Shown in pieces: positions 16,957 to 25,286 of a stretch of 64,000 nt of DNA (its first letter is position 1; each line of letters begins with the position of its first letter). Where the stretch lies: NCBI GenBank assembly GCA_910587645.1, contig CAJUNA010000044.1:18129-82128 (forward strand), written 5' to 3'. Under the pieces are notes generated by a model. That model was not told the origin of the DNA. It saw only the letters and a list, made by a program, of their open reading frames with translations, and searched no databases. Origin of the DNA: an uncultured Oscillospiraceae bacterium. GTDB taxonomy: Bacteria > Bacillota > Clostridia > Oscillospirales > Oscillospiraceae. The translations under genes and the position numbers were made by a program.

Positions 16957-17567
16957 TGCCTGCCGGATACGGCGAAGCGGAGTTTGTGGAGAAGCGATCC
17001 CGGTTCATCGGACAGCTCTGGCGCGTAGAGAGCGAGGTGGAAGCCCGGGAAAAGATTGACGAGGTCAGAAAACACTACCATGACGCGCGGCATCATTGCT
17101 GGTGCTACGTGCTGCGGGACGGGAATGTGCTGCGCTATGGAGATGATGGAGAACCTCAGGGCACAGCGGGCCAACCCATGCTGAACGTATTTCTTAAGGA
17201 AGACATAACCAACGCCGTATGTGTGGTGACGCGGTATTTCGGCGGGATCCTGCTGGGGGCAGGGGGATTAACCCGGGCCTATGGCGGGACGGCAAAGCTG
17301 GCCTTGGACGCGGCTGGCATCAGCCGGATGCGGCTGTGGGCGGTCTTGGCAGCTTCCTGCGCCTATCCTCTCTATGAGCGGATGCGGATTTTAGTTGAAA
17401 AATCCGGCGGCGTTATAGAAAACGCTGATTTCGGGACCGATGTCCTTTTGACCATCCTTCTCCCCTCAGAGGATGTGGCTGCGTTTCAGGAAAAGGTAAC
17501 CGAACTTTCGGCGGGAACGGTTGAAGTCATGGTAGAAGAAAAACGGTTTCAACCAGGACCGGTTTAA
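16941..17567 (+). CDS. YigZ/IMPACT family protein
   Basis: A 208-residue protein of the YigZ/IMPACT family. The signature is seen in EKRSRFIGQLWRV, HHCWCYVLRDG and DDGEPQGTAGQPML, followed by the glycine-rich TRYFGGILLGAGGLTRAYGG. A C-terminal alpha/beta domain completes it. Bacterial members are widespread but lack a firm function; relatives bind nucleic acid or the translation machinery. ATG 16941 follows AAGGAGA and overlaps the upstream GNAT gene. Confidence 0.88.
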   Translation: MDSYLVPAGYGEAEFVEKRSRFIGQLWRVESEVEAREKIDEVRKHYHDARHHCWCYVLRDGNVLRYGDDGEPQGTAGQPMLNVFLKEDITNAVCVVTRYFGGILLGAGGLTRAYGGTAKLALDAAGISRMRLWAVLAASCAYPLYERMRILVEKSGGVIENADFGTDVLLTILLPSEDVAAFQEKVTELSAGTVEVMVEEKRFQPGPV

Positions 17568-17744
17568 TTGCGTTCTCTTCCGCGGCAGCCCCCAGGTTCT
17601 ATTGGGAGGTTCCCATTGCCAAATCCAAGCGGCCGCGAAAGCGCAAAGGCCCTCGTATCCCGCCCTGCAATAGAACCGGAAACAAAAGCCCCCTGTCCAA
17701 AGGCATACATGTAAGGGAAGTTTACTATTAATAGATTTGATCAA

Positions 17745-17776
17745 AAAGGTGGGAGACCTTCCGGTCTCCCACCTTT
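17745..17776. terminator. Bidirectional terminator
   Basis: Fourteen perfect pairs (17745-17758 with 17763-17776) with A/T ends on both sides. It separates the convergent YigZ-family and MATE genes. The 177 bases before it hold nothing I recognise. Confidence 0.85.
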
Positions 17777-17779
17777 GGG

Positions 17780-19216
17780 TTATTCGCTTTTCTGAGCAAT
17801 CAGAGACCCGTGCCGCACATCCAGCCATTTGCCCCGCAAAAGGCGGATCAGGAACAGAATTCCCCGGACACAAAGCTCACCACACATAGCAAACCATACC
17901 CCCGGCAGGCCGAAACGGGGCGCCAGGAAAATGGATACGCTGATGCGTACACCCCACATGCTGATCAAATTCAACACGCTGGGCGCCAGCGTGTCCCCCG
18001 CGCCCCGCAGGGCGCCCGCTACAACGATGGACGCGGCGAAAAGTGGCTCGGCAAAGGCTTCAATCCGAAGCACCTGGCTGCCTAACGCCTGGATGGCCGG
18101 ATCCGGCGTCAGGAGGGCGAACATCCAGGGGGCGAAAAAGAACATCAGCGCACCAGTACAGGCCATGACCGCCATACCCAGCGCGGTGGCCAGATAAGCA
18201 AATCGTTTTGCCAAGTCCCTGCGGTCCGCACCGATACTCTGGCCCACCAAAGTGGTGGCGGCGGAGCCGATGCCGTAGCCAGGCATATAGCAGAAGCTCT
18301 CGGCCGTAACCGCCAAAGAATCCGCCGCTACAGCTACCGTCCCCAGTGGAGCGACAATCCGGGTAGCGGCCACATGGGCTCCGCCTAATACAATCCGCTC
18401 CAGGGCCAGGGGAAGGGACAAGTGGGCGGCGTTACGCAGGCAGCGATCCTCCAGCTTCCAGGGCACCCCCTTTTCCAGACGCAGAACCGGCGAGCGGAAA
18501 CACAGGAAATAGGCCATCAGCAGGGCGGTAACCGCTTCTGACAAAGCCGTCCCCAGCGCCGCGCCTGTGACCCCCAGGCCCGCGCCGGGAAAGGTTAGTG
18601 CCATGCCGAAACATGTTATGGTGCGGGTAGGGAAAATCAGAAGGGCGTTGAATACTACATCCTCCAAGCACATGAAAATATTCAGCAGGCTGGGCGTACG
18701 CATATCTCCGCTGCATTGCAGCATACTGCCGGAGGTCTGACGCAGGAGGCCAAAGGGAAGGGCACAGGAATATATCAGGAAATACCGGCCTGCGTCAGGA
18801 CAGACATCCGGCGCGCCTTTCAGCCAGATAGGAAGGCTGCGGCTGATACCTGCGCCCAGCGCACCCAAAAGCAGGCCAATGACCAGTCCAGCCATCAAGC
18901 CCTGCCGGAGAACAGATTGGGCATCCTTCTGTCTGCCGCCACCTATCAATTGGGCAATTTGAACTGAAAAACCCGCCGCCACCGCGATGCAGATGCCTCC
19001 AAACAGCCAGGTGGTAGAGGATACCAAGCCAATGGCGGCGGTGGCCCTTGCCCCTAAAGAACCAACCATGGCCGCGTCAATGTACTGCATGGCAATGGAA
19101 CTGATTTCCGCCAGTATGGCGGGTATGCTCAGACGCATCACCAGGGAAGCCTGCTGCTGGAAGGTAGGGGTGGCATCAGGGCTGAGATACAAGCTCCAGT
19201 CAATAGTTTTAGACAT
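17780..19216 (-). CDS. MATE family efflux transporter
   Basis: A 478-residue inner-membrane exporter of the multidrug and toxin extrusion family, which exchanges cationic compounds for Na+ or H+. Two six-helix halves are visible. The first has AILAEISSIAMQYIDAAMVGSLG; the second has FCYMPGYGIGSAATTLVGQSIGA, and both carry the MATE helix patterns. The substrate cannot be told. It is a single gene with terminators on both flanks. Confidence 0.9.
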   Translation of the reverse strand: MSKTIDWSLYLSPDATPTFQQQASLVMRLSIPAILAEISSIAMQYIDAAMVGSLGARATAAIGLVSSTTWLFGGICIAVAAGFSVQIAQLIGGGRQKDAQSVLRQGLMAGLVIGLLLGALGAGISRSLPIWLKGAPDVCPDAGRYFLIYSCALPFGLLRQTSGSMLQCSGDMRTPSLLNIFMCLEDVVFNALLIFPTRTITCFGMALTFPGAGLGVTGAALGTALSEAVTALLMAYFLCFRSPVLRLEKGVPWKLEDRCLRNAAHLSLPLALERIVLGGAHVAATRIVAPLGTVAVAADSLAVTAESFCYMPGYGIGSAATTLVGQSIGADRRDLAKRFAYLATALGMAVMACTGALMFFFAPWMFALLTPDPAIQALGSQVLRIEAFAEPLFAASIVVAGALRGAGDTLAPSVLNLISMWGVRISVSIFLAPRFGLPGVWFAMCGELCVRGILFLIRLLRGKWLDVRHGSLIAQKSE

Positions 19217-19319
19217 GGCAGTTCTCCCTTCTTGTCGTTTTGACGTTGATTATAGCATGGATCGGCGGGGATTGCAATACGGGGAATACCCTCTCTTTCA
19301 TCCCATGAATCCTATGCGC

Positions 19320-19361
19320 AAAAAGCCGCCACAGGCTCTTACTGGCCTGTGGCGGCTTTTT
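19320..19361 (-). terminator. Terminator after the 3D-domain gene
   Basis: Seventeen perfect pairs (19320-19336 with 19345-19361). Runs of A and T at the ends make it functional on either strand. It lies just after the stop of the minus-strand 3D-domain gene. Confidence 0.85.
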
Positions 19362-19386
19362 CAAACCGGGTACATCGTACCATCCC

Positions 19387-20406
19387 TTAGTCCAGGATAT
19401 ACACTGTACAATCCCGAACGCCGAATTGGATACACTCGCTGTTGGAGTTCATATAGAGGTCAATGGTATTGCCGCGGACACCGGTGTCCTCCGCTACAGC
19501 AAATCCATAGTTATAAACGCCGTCATTACTGATCACGTAAACCTTAGTACCCAGAGGGATCACATTCCGGTCTACCGCCACCACGCCAACACGGGCCTGG
19601 GTACCGGACGCGGTACGGGTACCAACGCTGCCACCAGTGGTATAGGCCGTGCCCCGCATAGTACGGACGCCGCTGAAGGTCACCGTCTCACCATTGGCCA
19701 GCGTAATTACGCCGGACCCATCCTCATTGACGGAAATGCCGGAAACTTCGTCATCGTTGTTGGCAAAGTTTTCCATGGTGCCCTTTACAATAATGGTAGG
19801 CACCGGTTCCTCATCAATCACATCAATCAACTGCCGTGCCGTCTGCTGGCCATCCTGATAGATGATCTCATAAACTTCCGTATATTCTCCATCGCTGCCT
19901 TCCTGAATCACAGCCTCGTACCAGTCGGGCTTGCAGTCATCGTAACGGTACTCGATCTCATGCTCGCTGACAGTGGAAATGTGCTCATAAAATACAAACT
20001 CGCCGCCAATTTCCACTTCCATCCCGCTATCAGGGAAGGAAACGGACAGCATCTCCAGAGGGCTGGGTTGAATATCCAAACGCGCCAGCAGCTCCGAAAG
20101 AGTCTCCTCACCGGAAACCGTGTAAAATTGCTGGCCTTGGTAGGTGACGGTTACGTCCAGGCCGGCAGCCAGTTCCAATTCGCTTTCAGAGGTACGGGAA
20201 ACCAGGCCGGCCACGCCATCGGTAAGAAATACATTGCCCTCCAGCTCATCCACACGGACGGGGGCGGCGTTGGATACGATATACATGGCATTCGCCTCCA
20301 TGGGGGCGGCGAGACAGAGCAGGGACAGGACAAAGAGGGCCGGTATTGCTGCGGCAGCGGTCAGCCGTTGGAAAAAAATAACGGCTTTCTTGCTTCTTTC
20401 AAACAT
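19387..20406 (-). CDS. Secreted 3D-domain protein (YocH/RpfB-like)
   Basis: A 339-residue exported protein. The N-terminus has positive residues then a hydrophobic stretch ending near ANAMYIVSNA, consistent with a signal peptide. A ubiquitin-like DUF348 segment (VTYQGQQFYTVSGEETLSELL) and a G5-like region follow. The C-terminal 3D domain begins RGTAYTTGGSVGTRT, with VGVVAVDRNVIPLGTKVYV and the aspartates of AEDTGVRGNTIDLYMNS. Such proteins act on peptidoglycan, often as lytic transglycosylase-like enzymes. ATG 20406 is chosen for the GGAGG 10 bases upstream. Confidence 0.85.
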   Translation of the reverse strand: MFERSKKAVIFFQRLTAAAAIPALFVLSLLCLAAPMEANAMYIVSNAAPVRVDELEGNVFLTDGVAGLVSRTSESELELAAGLDVTVTYQGQQFYTVSGEETLSELLARLDIQPSPLEMLSVSFPDSGMEVEIGGEFVFYEHISTVSEHEIEYRYDDCKPDWYEAVIQEGSDGEYTEVYEIIYQDGQQTARQLIDVIDEEPVPTIIVKGTMENFANNDDEVSGISVNEDGSGVITLANGETVTFSGVRTMRGTAYTTGGSVGTRTASGTQARVGVVAVDRNVIPLGTKVYVISNDGVYNYGFAVAEDTGVRGNTIDLYMNSNSECIQFGVRDCTVYILD

Positions 20407-20523
20407 GATACTTGTTCCTCCGTTCATTTTCAAAAAAGAGGTGTGCAGGCGGATTCCGTGGTACTCCCGCATAAAATTAGGATTTCCAAAATTTCCAAAT
20501 CTTAAACAGGCCGGATACCGAAT

Positions 20524-20705
20524 TGTAACCTTTGTAACTTTTTTAAAAACTTTGTGTAGTATACCTGATTATCCTGCGTTTGTCAAGCTTTTTTGAATGA
20601 TTTCTCCTTTTTAGTTTACATAAGAACGCAAAAATGCTGTCGCAAGAAGGGAAATGTTGGCGTTACAAAAGGAAAATGGTTACAAGTTTCTTTACAAAGG
20701 TTACA
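20524..20705. promoter_or_regulatory. TGTAAC site array flanking the 3D-gene promoter
   Basis: TGTAAC occurs twice on the plus strand (20524-20529, 20533-20538). The complementary motif occurs at 20662-20667, 20679-20684, 20691-20696 (TTTACA) and 20700-20705. The 14-base string at 20524-20537 is exactly the reverse complement of 20692-20705. One cluster lies just downstream of the promoter and the other about 75-120 bases upstream. The half-site resembles WalR-type TGTWAH, but the spacing (3 bases) differs from the WalR consensus (5). Confidence 0.55.
20558..20586 (-). promoter_or_regulatory. Promoter of the 3D-domain gene
   Basis: On the minus strand TTGACA (20586-20581), 17 bases, TATACT (20563-20558): a near-consensus sigma-A promoter about 150 bases before the start codon. 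Confidence 0.8.
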
Positions 20706-20827
20706 GACTGGCGCAAAAAGTATCAGATTGAATCCGAGATATGGCGCAGGGGTAAAATCATAAAAAATTAGATCGGAGCGGTGACGCTTCCCTCTCTCAC
20801 ATTGGTTGAACTTGTGGTAACTTACTA

Positions 20828-20856
20828 TTGATTTTTCATAACATGCGTGATAGAAT
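20828..20856 (+). promoter_or_regulatory. Promoter of the GNAT gene
   Basis: TTGATT (20828-20833), 17 bases, TAGAAT (20851-20856), 30 bases before the start codon of the GNAT gene. Confidence 0.65.
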
Positions 20857-20886
20857 GTGCCTATTATCCAAAAAGGAGTGATAAAA

Positions 20887-21393
20887 ATGCTGTACCTAAA
20901 AGCAGTCTCCCTGGAAGATGGACGGGAATTCTACGATATGCTCCAAAGAATTGGCGCAAGTGAAAACGGCTTTATCAATAAAGCCAACGGTATAGAATAT
21001 GCGGACTTTCCCGCTTGGCTGAAGCATCATATGGATATGGCCCAGGGGATTGGCCTGGAGGATTGGATGGTTCCCGCCAGCACCTTCTGGCTCATGGACG
21101 GCAGCATCCCCGTTGGACAGGGCAATCTGCGGCACAGGCTGACGGATAAGCTGCGGGAAGCAGGCGGGCATATTGGCTACGCCATAGATGCCGCCCAGCG
21201 GGGCAAGGGCTATGGGAACGCGCTGCTGAAGCTGCTCCTGGAGGAAGCGCGGCGGATGGGAATACACGAGGATATCCTCGTCACGGTCTACCCAAGCAAT
21301 ACGGCATCCCGCCGGGTAGCGGAGCACTGCGGCGGCGAACTGCGCAATGAGAACGAGGAGCGGGCATATTACTGGTTCCCCTACTCTGCCTAA
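20887..21393 (+). CDS. GNAT family N-acetyltransferase
   Basis: A 168-residue acetyltransferase. The acetyl-CoA motif is HIGYAIDAAQRGKGYGNALL, followed by VYPSNTASRRVAEHCGGEL, a pattern common in small-molecule or peptide N-acetyltransferases. The N-terminal half (GFINKANGIEYADFPAWL) has the shape of a family often found in Firmicutes. The substrate is unknown. ATG 20887 follows AAAGGAGTG. It is monocistronic. Confidence 0.85.
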   Translation: MLYLKAVSLEDGREFYDMLQRIGASENGFINKANGIEYADFPAWLKHHMDMAQGIGLEDWMVPASTFWLMDGSIPVGQGNLRHRLTDKLREAGGHIGYAIDAAQRGKGYGNALLKLLLEEARRMGIHEDILVTVYPSNTASRRVAEHCGGELRNENEERAYYWFPYSA

Positions 21394-21474
21394 TCCTGTA
21401 TAGGAGATGCAGCCCTTTAGGCACGCCCCCCAGCACGGCATAAGCCGTGCAGCCAATAATAACACACAAAAATG

Positions 21475-21503
21475 AAGGGCGCGGAACAAAGTTCCGCGCC
21501 CTT
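21475..21503. terminator. Terminator between the GNAT gene and fau
   Basis: Thirteen perfect pairs (21475-21487 with 21491-21503) around an AAA loop. The surrounding 239 bases also hold GCACGGC/GCCGTGC inverted bases at 21432-21450 and an AT palindrome, but no gene. Confidence 0.75.
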
Positions 21504-21589
21504 TGGCACTTCCGATAAAAAAGAGCCATTCCAACACATCAGGTACCGAAGTGCAAGGCCCATCGGGCAGGCAAAAAGTTTTTCTTTTG

Positions 21590-21619
21590 ATTCTTTTCTT
21601 TGTTCACAAAGAAAAGAAT
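21590..21619. repeat. AT-rich intergenic palindrome
   Basis: Fourteen perfect inverted pairs (21590-21603 with 21606-21619), preceded by a long A/T tract. Similar in style to the palindromes at 5670-5696 and around 25200. Confidence 0.5.
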
Positions 21620-21632
21620 GTCTCCCGTAAGC

Positions 21633-22202
21633 CTACTCCTCCACCTTGCAGTGAACAACCCCACGTTCGGTAACAAAGTAGTCCAACTGGACGTCATGCC
21701 CGTCTACCGGGATGTCACTGCGCTCCAGCTGGTGGCGGCATAGGAGCATAGTGGGGCACTTGGTCTGGGGCAGGTACCTGTCATAATAGCCGCCGCCATA
21801 GCCTAAACGCTGGCCTGTGGCGTTGCCTGTACAACAGGGGACGATTGCCAGCTCAAGCTCCTCTGGAGCAATTTTCGGGCACTCCAGCTTGGGTGCTAAA
21901 ATCCCAAAACGTCCGCTTACCAAATCGCCCAGCCCTGTAATCCGCCGCGCTTCCATCCGCCCCTTCTCCGGCAGGCACAGAGGCACCGCCAAGACCTTCC
22001 CGTCCCGCAGTATGGCGCGGAGCAGCGCCATCGTATCAATCTCCCGCTCTGTGCCTACATAGCAAAACACCGTCTTAGCCTGTTGATATGGCTGGGATTG
22101 GGTGACGCAGCGGCATATAGCCGCATCCGCTTCCCGGCAGTAGGTGGGGGACAAATTCTTTACCCGCGCGGCTACTTCCGCCCGCATGGTTTGCTTGGTC
22201 AT
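21633..22202 (-). CDS. fau: 5-formyltetrahydrofolate cyclo-ligase
   Basis: A 189-residue enzyme that converts 5-formyl-THF and ATP to 5,10-methenyl-THF, returning the stored folate to the active pool. The characteristic C-terminal motif LGYGGGYYDRYL is present, and EIDTMALL and FGILAPK fit the family. It is last in an apparent four-gene operon (fchA, folD, DUF1576, fau), 27 bases after the membrane gene. The product is the substrate shared by FchA and FolD. Confidence 0.9.
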   Translation of the reverse strand: MTKQTMRAEVAARVKNLSPTYCREADAAICRCVTQSQPYQQAKTVFCYVGTEREIDTMALLRAILRDGKVLAVPLCLPEKGRMEARRITGLGDLVSGRFGILAPKLECPKIAPEELELAIVPCCTGNATGQRLGYGGGYYDRYLPQTKCPTMLLCRHQLERSDIPVDGHDVQLDYFVTERGVVHCKVEE

Positions 22203-22229
22203 CTTGCATCGCTCCTTATGGATTTTGAT

Positions 22230-23564
22230 TCACTTCCCCTGATCCTTTGCCTCCAACCGCTGGGTCTTGGTCTTGCAGAAGGTCTCCAACTGCGGCACCA
22301 GAATGGTTGCAATCACCAAAGAGGTAAAACCGCCGTTATACAGACTGAACCCGCCGTGAATGGCCGGAATGGAAGTCACCAAAAAATAGTGCATCCCCCC
22401 CGCCAAAATGCCGGCCCACCAGCCGTAATTCCCCGCAATAGGGGCCAGGCCGCTGGCAAAGCAGAGACCTACCAAAATAGCCTGGGCATTGGTAGGAAAT
22501 ACACCGCCTAAACAGTAGGTAGCAAAGCAGGAAAACAACACATATCCTACCATGATAGGCCAAATATTGCCCGGGTGGGCGCCCGCCGCACCAAAACACA
22601 CCATACAGAATATAATCCCCAGCGTTACGGCGTTAAAGGATCCCCGCACTAAAATGTAATACGCAGTGATCATCAGGCCGTAAAAACCAAAGTTCATAAT
22701 GGCAAGGCCAGGGCCGTATTTGGCCACAAAGTCCGCCTTGTGGCCGGTGTCCTTAAGCAGGCCGGAATATCCCTTGAAGCTTTTCCCGTTAAGCCAAAAG
22801 CCCGCCAGTACGCACAGGCCAAAGAATATCCCGCAGAAGACCCAAACCACGCCCGGATGGCTGCCGCCCAGGGTAGCGGTGATGGCAGGGATCTCATGGC
22901 CCAGCGTCTTATACAGCACCGCCACCCCAAACAGCCCCAGCAGCACCCCCGGCAGGGCGGCGGAGTACAAATCATACCCCTTATGTACGTTGGGGGAATG
23001 CGCCGCCATAGCAGGTGTCATAAAGCCAATCAGCATGCCCACTAGCAGCATCAGCGCCACGCCGGGGAGGGTCACGCTGGGCGCTCCTTCACTGCCCGGG
23101 TAGCGCAGCAGCAGCTCGCTGGCCAAGGGACACAGCGCGGTAGCAAACATGGCAAGGTTCACATACTTTGGGAACGGCTCCCGGCGCACCAGGGCATGAA
23201 CCATGACCCCCAGGAAAAAGGGCCAAATATTTAAGAAATTGATGCCCCAGAAGGAGAACCCGGTGGTCAGGAAATAAGCCGCGATGGTGCCGCCATTGAC
23301 CACAGCCCCAGGCAGGCAGGCCATGGCCGCACACACAAAGCCTACCAGGGAGACGTTGAGAAACGTTCCGGAAATACTGCCGATCTCAAAATAATCTTTG
23401 GTAAGCTGGGCGGGGGACATCAATATCTGGGCCAGCCCGGGCAGCATCGCGCCATCGTCCAAGCCCAAAATCACGGCGGCGATGAAATAGGCCGCCGAGG
23501 ACACCAAAAGAAAAATACGGATAATATTTACGCTGCTAATGACCTCGTTTTTCTTGTTTGCCAA
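22230..23564 (-). CDS. DUF1576 membrane protein
   Basis: A 444-residue polytopic membrane protein of the DUF1576 family, with about ten or more hydrophobic segments and conserved glycine/histidine loops (CFGAAGAHPGNIWPIMVGY, AGNYGWWAGILAGGMHYFLV). The function is not established. I chose TTG 23564 (ANKKNEVISSVN) because it follows the folD stop by 17 bases with a G-rich stretch before it; the long upstream extension would overlap folD. Its place between folD and fau suggests movement of a folate or one-carbon compound. Confidence 0.75.
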   Translation of the reverse strand: MANKKNEVISSVNIIRIFLLVSSAAYFIAAVILGLDDGAMLPGLAQILMSPAQLTKDYFEIGSISGTFLNVSLVGFVCAAMACLPGAVVNGGTIAAYFLTTGFSFWGINFLNIWPFFLGVMVHALVRREPFPKYVNLAMFATALCPLASELLLRYPGSEGAPSVTLPGVALMLLVGMLIGFMTPAMAAHSPNVHKGYDLYSAALPGVLLGLFGVAVLYKTLGHEIPAITATLGGSHPGVVWVFCGIFFGLCVLAGFWLNGKSFKGYSGLLKDTGHKADFVAKYGPGLAIMNFGFYGLMITAYYILVRGSFNAVTLGIIFCMVCFGAAGAHPGNIWPIMVGYVLFSCFATYCLGGVFPTNAQAILVGLCFASGLAPIAGNYGWWAGILAGGMHYFLVTSIPAIHGGFSLYNGGFTSLVIATILVPQLETFCKTKTQRLEAKDQGK

Positions 23565-23580
23565 TAAAAACGCCCCCCCA

Positions 23581-24441
23581 TCAGCCAAAGGTGCGCTTGG
23601 CCGCCTCCACCACATGCCCAATCAGCACGGAGGTAGTCACGGCGCCCACGCCGCCGGGGACGGGGGTGATCGCCTCAACGACCGGCTCCACTTCCTCGTA
23701 CACGGCATCGCCCGCGATTCCGCCCTTGGCCTCGTCCCAGTTGATGGACACATCAATAACGATCTGGCCGGGCCGTACATACTCCTTGGTCAGGCTGCGC
23801 AGCACACCGGCGGCGGAGACCAGGATATCAGCTTCCCGCGCCACGGCAGGCACATCCTTCGTCCGGGTATGGCAGGTGGTTACGGTAGCGTTCTTGCCCA
23901 TAAGCATAATCCCGGCGGGTTTACCCACCACCAGGCTGCGGCCGATGACCACCGCCTTCTTCCCGGTGCAGTCGATGCCGTAGTGGTCCAGAATTTCCAT
24001 GCAGGCGGCGGGGGTGCAAGGGGCGAAGCCCAGCTCTTTCCCCATGAACACGCCGGCGTTGGACAGGTCGGTCATGCCGTCCACGTCCTTGCGGGGGTCC
24101 AGGCGGTTGCAGATTTCGTCCTGGTCGGCCTTAAGGTGCTTGGGCAGGGGGCGGAACAGCAGAACGCCGTGGATCTTGTCATTCGCGTTAATCTCATCGA
24201 TAACCTTCAGCAGCTCTTCCTTCGTGACGGTTTCCGGGAGGACCACCTTCTCTACGGCCACGCCCAGGGTTTCCGCCCGCTTGGTGGCGCCGCGCTCATA
24301 GCTGAGGTCGTCAGGACGCTCGCCGCAGCGGACAATTGCCAGGGTGGGATTGATGCCCTTCGCCTTGACCGCCTCGCAGTCAGCGATAATGCGGGCGTTG
24401 AGGGCGGCGTTTACTTCTTTGCCTAAAAGCTGTTTAGCCAT
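23581..24441 (-). CDS. folD: Methylenetetrahydrofolate dehydrogenase (FolD), atypical
   Basis: A 286-residue FolD homologue, normally a bifunctional dehydrogenase/cyclohydrolase of the one-carbon pathway. The fold is complete: TAVVIGRSLVVGKPAGIML-type nucleotide segment (KKAVVIGRSLVVGKPAG), the DVDG motif at 119-122 and the terminal TPVPGGVGAVTTSVL. However, the YxxxK motif is Y48-E-R-G-A52, so Ala replaces the lysine needed for cyclohydrolase activity (human K56, E. coli K54). The usual Gln (human Q100) aligns with F96. The enzyme may be dehydrogenase-only, with the neighbouring FchA supplying cyclohydrolase. Confidence 0.88.
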   Translation of the reverse strand: MAKQLLGKEVNAALNARIIADCEAVKAKGINPTLAIVRCGERPDDLSYERGATKRAETLGVAVEKVVLPETVTKEELLKVIDEINANDKIHGVLLFRPLPKHLKADQDEICNRLDPRKDVDGMTDLSNAGVFMGKELGFAPCTPAACMEILDHYGIDCTGKKAVVIGRSLVVGKPAGIMLMGKNATVTTCHTRTKDVPAVAREADILVSAAGVLRSLTKEYVRPGQIVIDVSINWDEAKGGIAGDAVYEEVEPVVEAITPVPGGVGAVTTSVLIGHVVEAAKRTFG

Positions 24442-24464
24442 AATTTCTTCCTCTCTCCTTCGAA

Positions 24465-25085
24465 TTACTTAAAGAACCCAGCCTTAACGGTCTCAAAAAT
24501 ACCGTCAGCCATTGCGCAGTATTTATCCAGCATACCCAGGCATTTCTGGTTCATTTCCTCTGCCAGTTCCCGGTTTTGGAGGGTCTTGGTGTTAATGAAC
24601 ACGTTCAGGGAGGCGGCCTGGAGGGCGGCCTTGACGCACACCGCGCCGCAGCCCGCATCGGAGACGGCCAGCCTGCTGCCCTTCTCCGCGAAGACCTTGA
24701 TGGCTTCCAGGGACTCACAGCAAAGCTCCATAATCTTCATGGGCACCTGGCAGGCCACGATAGTGGCCTCCTCGAGCACCTTGCCGCGGGAGGGGTCGTC
24801 CTTCGGGATCCCATAGGCTTTCGCCAGCGGCTCAAAGCCCTTGGCGTCCAGGGCAATCTGCTCCAGCAGCTCCTTTTGGAGACTGTCGCACTTCGCCTTC
24901 AGCGCGATAATTTCTTCTTCTACATCGGCATATTTCTTCTTGCCCACCGTCAGGGAGCCCACCATATTGCCCAGGGCGGTGCCGATGGCCCCCACCAGGG
25001 CGGAAGCCCCGCCGCCGCCAGGAACCGGGGCGTTGGAGGCCAAAACAGTTACAAATTCCGTACAAGACGCCTGTGCAAAATCCAT
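24465..25085 (-). CDS. fchA: Methenyltetrahydrofolate cyclohydrolase
   Basis: A 206-residue protein of the FTCD cyclodeaminase/cyclohydrolase family, whose bacterial stand-alone members include FchA of acetogens. The N-terminal glycine-rich loop NAPVPGGGGASALVGAIG and the aspartate segment RLAVSDAGCGAVCVKAAL are typical. It begins the operon with folD 23 bases downstream. With FolD lacking its catalytic lysine, hydrolysis of methenyl-THF to 10-formyl-THF is its likely job. A second homologue lies at 40820-41464 in the histidine cluster. Confidence 0.85.
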   Translation of the reverse strand: MDFAQASCTEFVTVLASNAPVPGGGGASALVGAIGTALGNMVGSLTVGKKKYADVEEEIIALKAKCDSLQKELLEQIALDAKGFEPLAKAYGIPKDDPSRGKVLEEATIVACQVPMKIMELCCESLEAIKVFAEKGSRLAVSDAGCGAVCVKAALQAASLNVFINTKTLQNRELAEEMNQKCLGMLDKYCAMADGIFETVKAGFFK

Positions 25086-25286
25086 ATTTTTGCTCCTTTC
25101 ATCTTCGCGTCATAATCGCGCCCGGAGGGGCGCGGAAAAAATTTTTTCTTGCCGGAAGCCTTGAGGGCTTCCAGCCCTCAAACTCCCCAGGTACTTTTTG
25201 TGCGGACAAAAAGTACCTAAAAACCGCTTAGGGGGCTGCGCCGCCCTAAGGACCCCTGCATGCCGTGTTTTATTTTACGTTACGGC
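25086..25286. repeat. Intergenic block of four hairpins
   Basis: Consecutive inverted repeats: GCGCCC/GGGGCGC, TTGAGGGCT/AGCCCTCAA, AGGTACTTTTTGT/ACAAAAAGTACCT, and TTAGGG/CCCTAA. No gene fits. The order and the AT palindrome resemble a mobile intergenic repeat unit. It lies upstream of fchA on the minus strand and could also act in its leader. Confidence 0.5.

Noticed and set aside
17568..17744. Possible small RNA or gene between the YigZ gene and the MATE gene
   Set aside because: No promoter, fold or open frame stood out beyond the shared terminator.
20524..20705. WalR binding site proper
   Set aside because: Half-sites match TGTWAH, but spacers are 3, 6 and 11 bases and not the WalR 5-base spacing, so it is kept only as a TGTAAC array.
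25086..25286. CRISPR-like repeat block
   Set aside because: The hairpins are different sequences, not regularly spaced direct repeats, and no cas gene is near.
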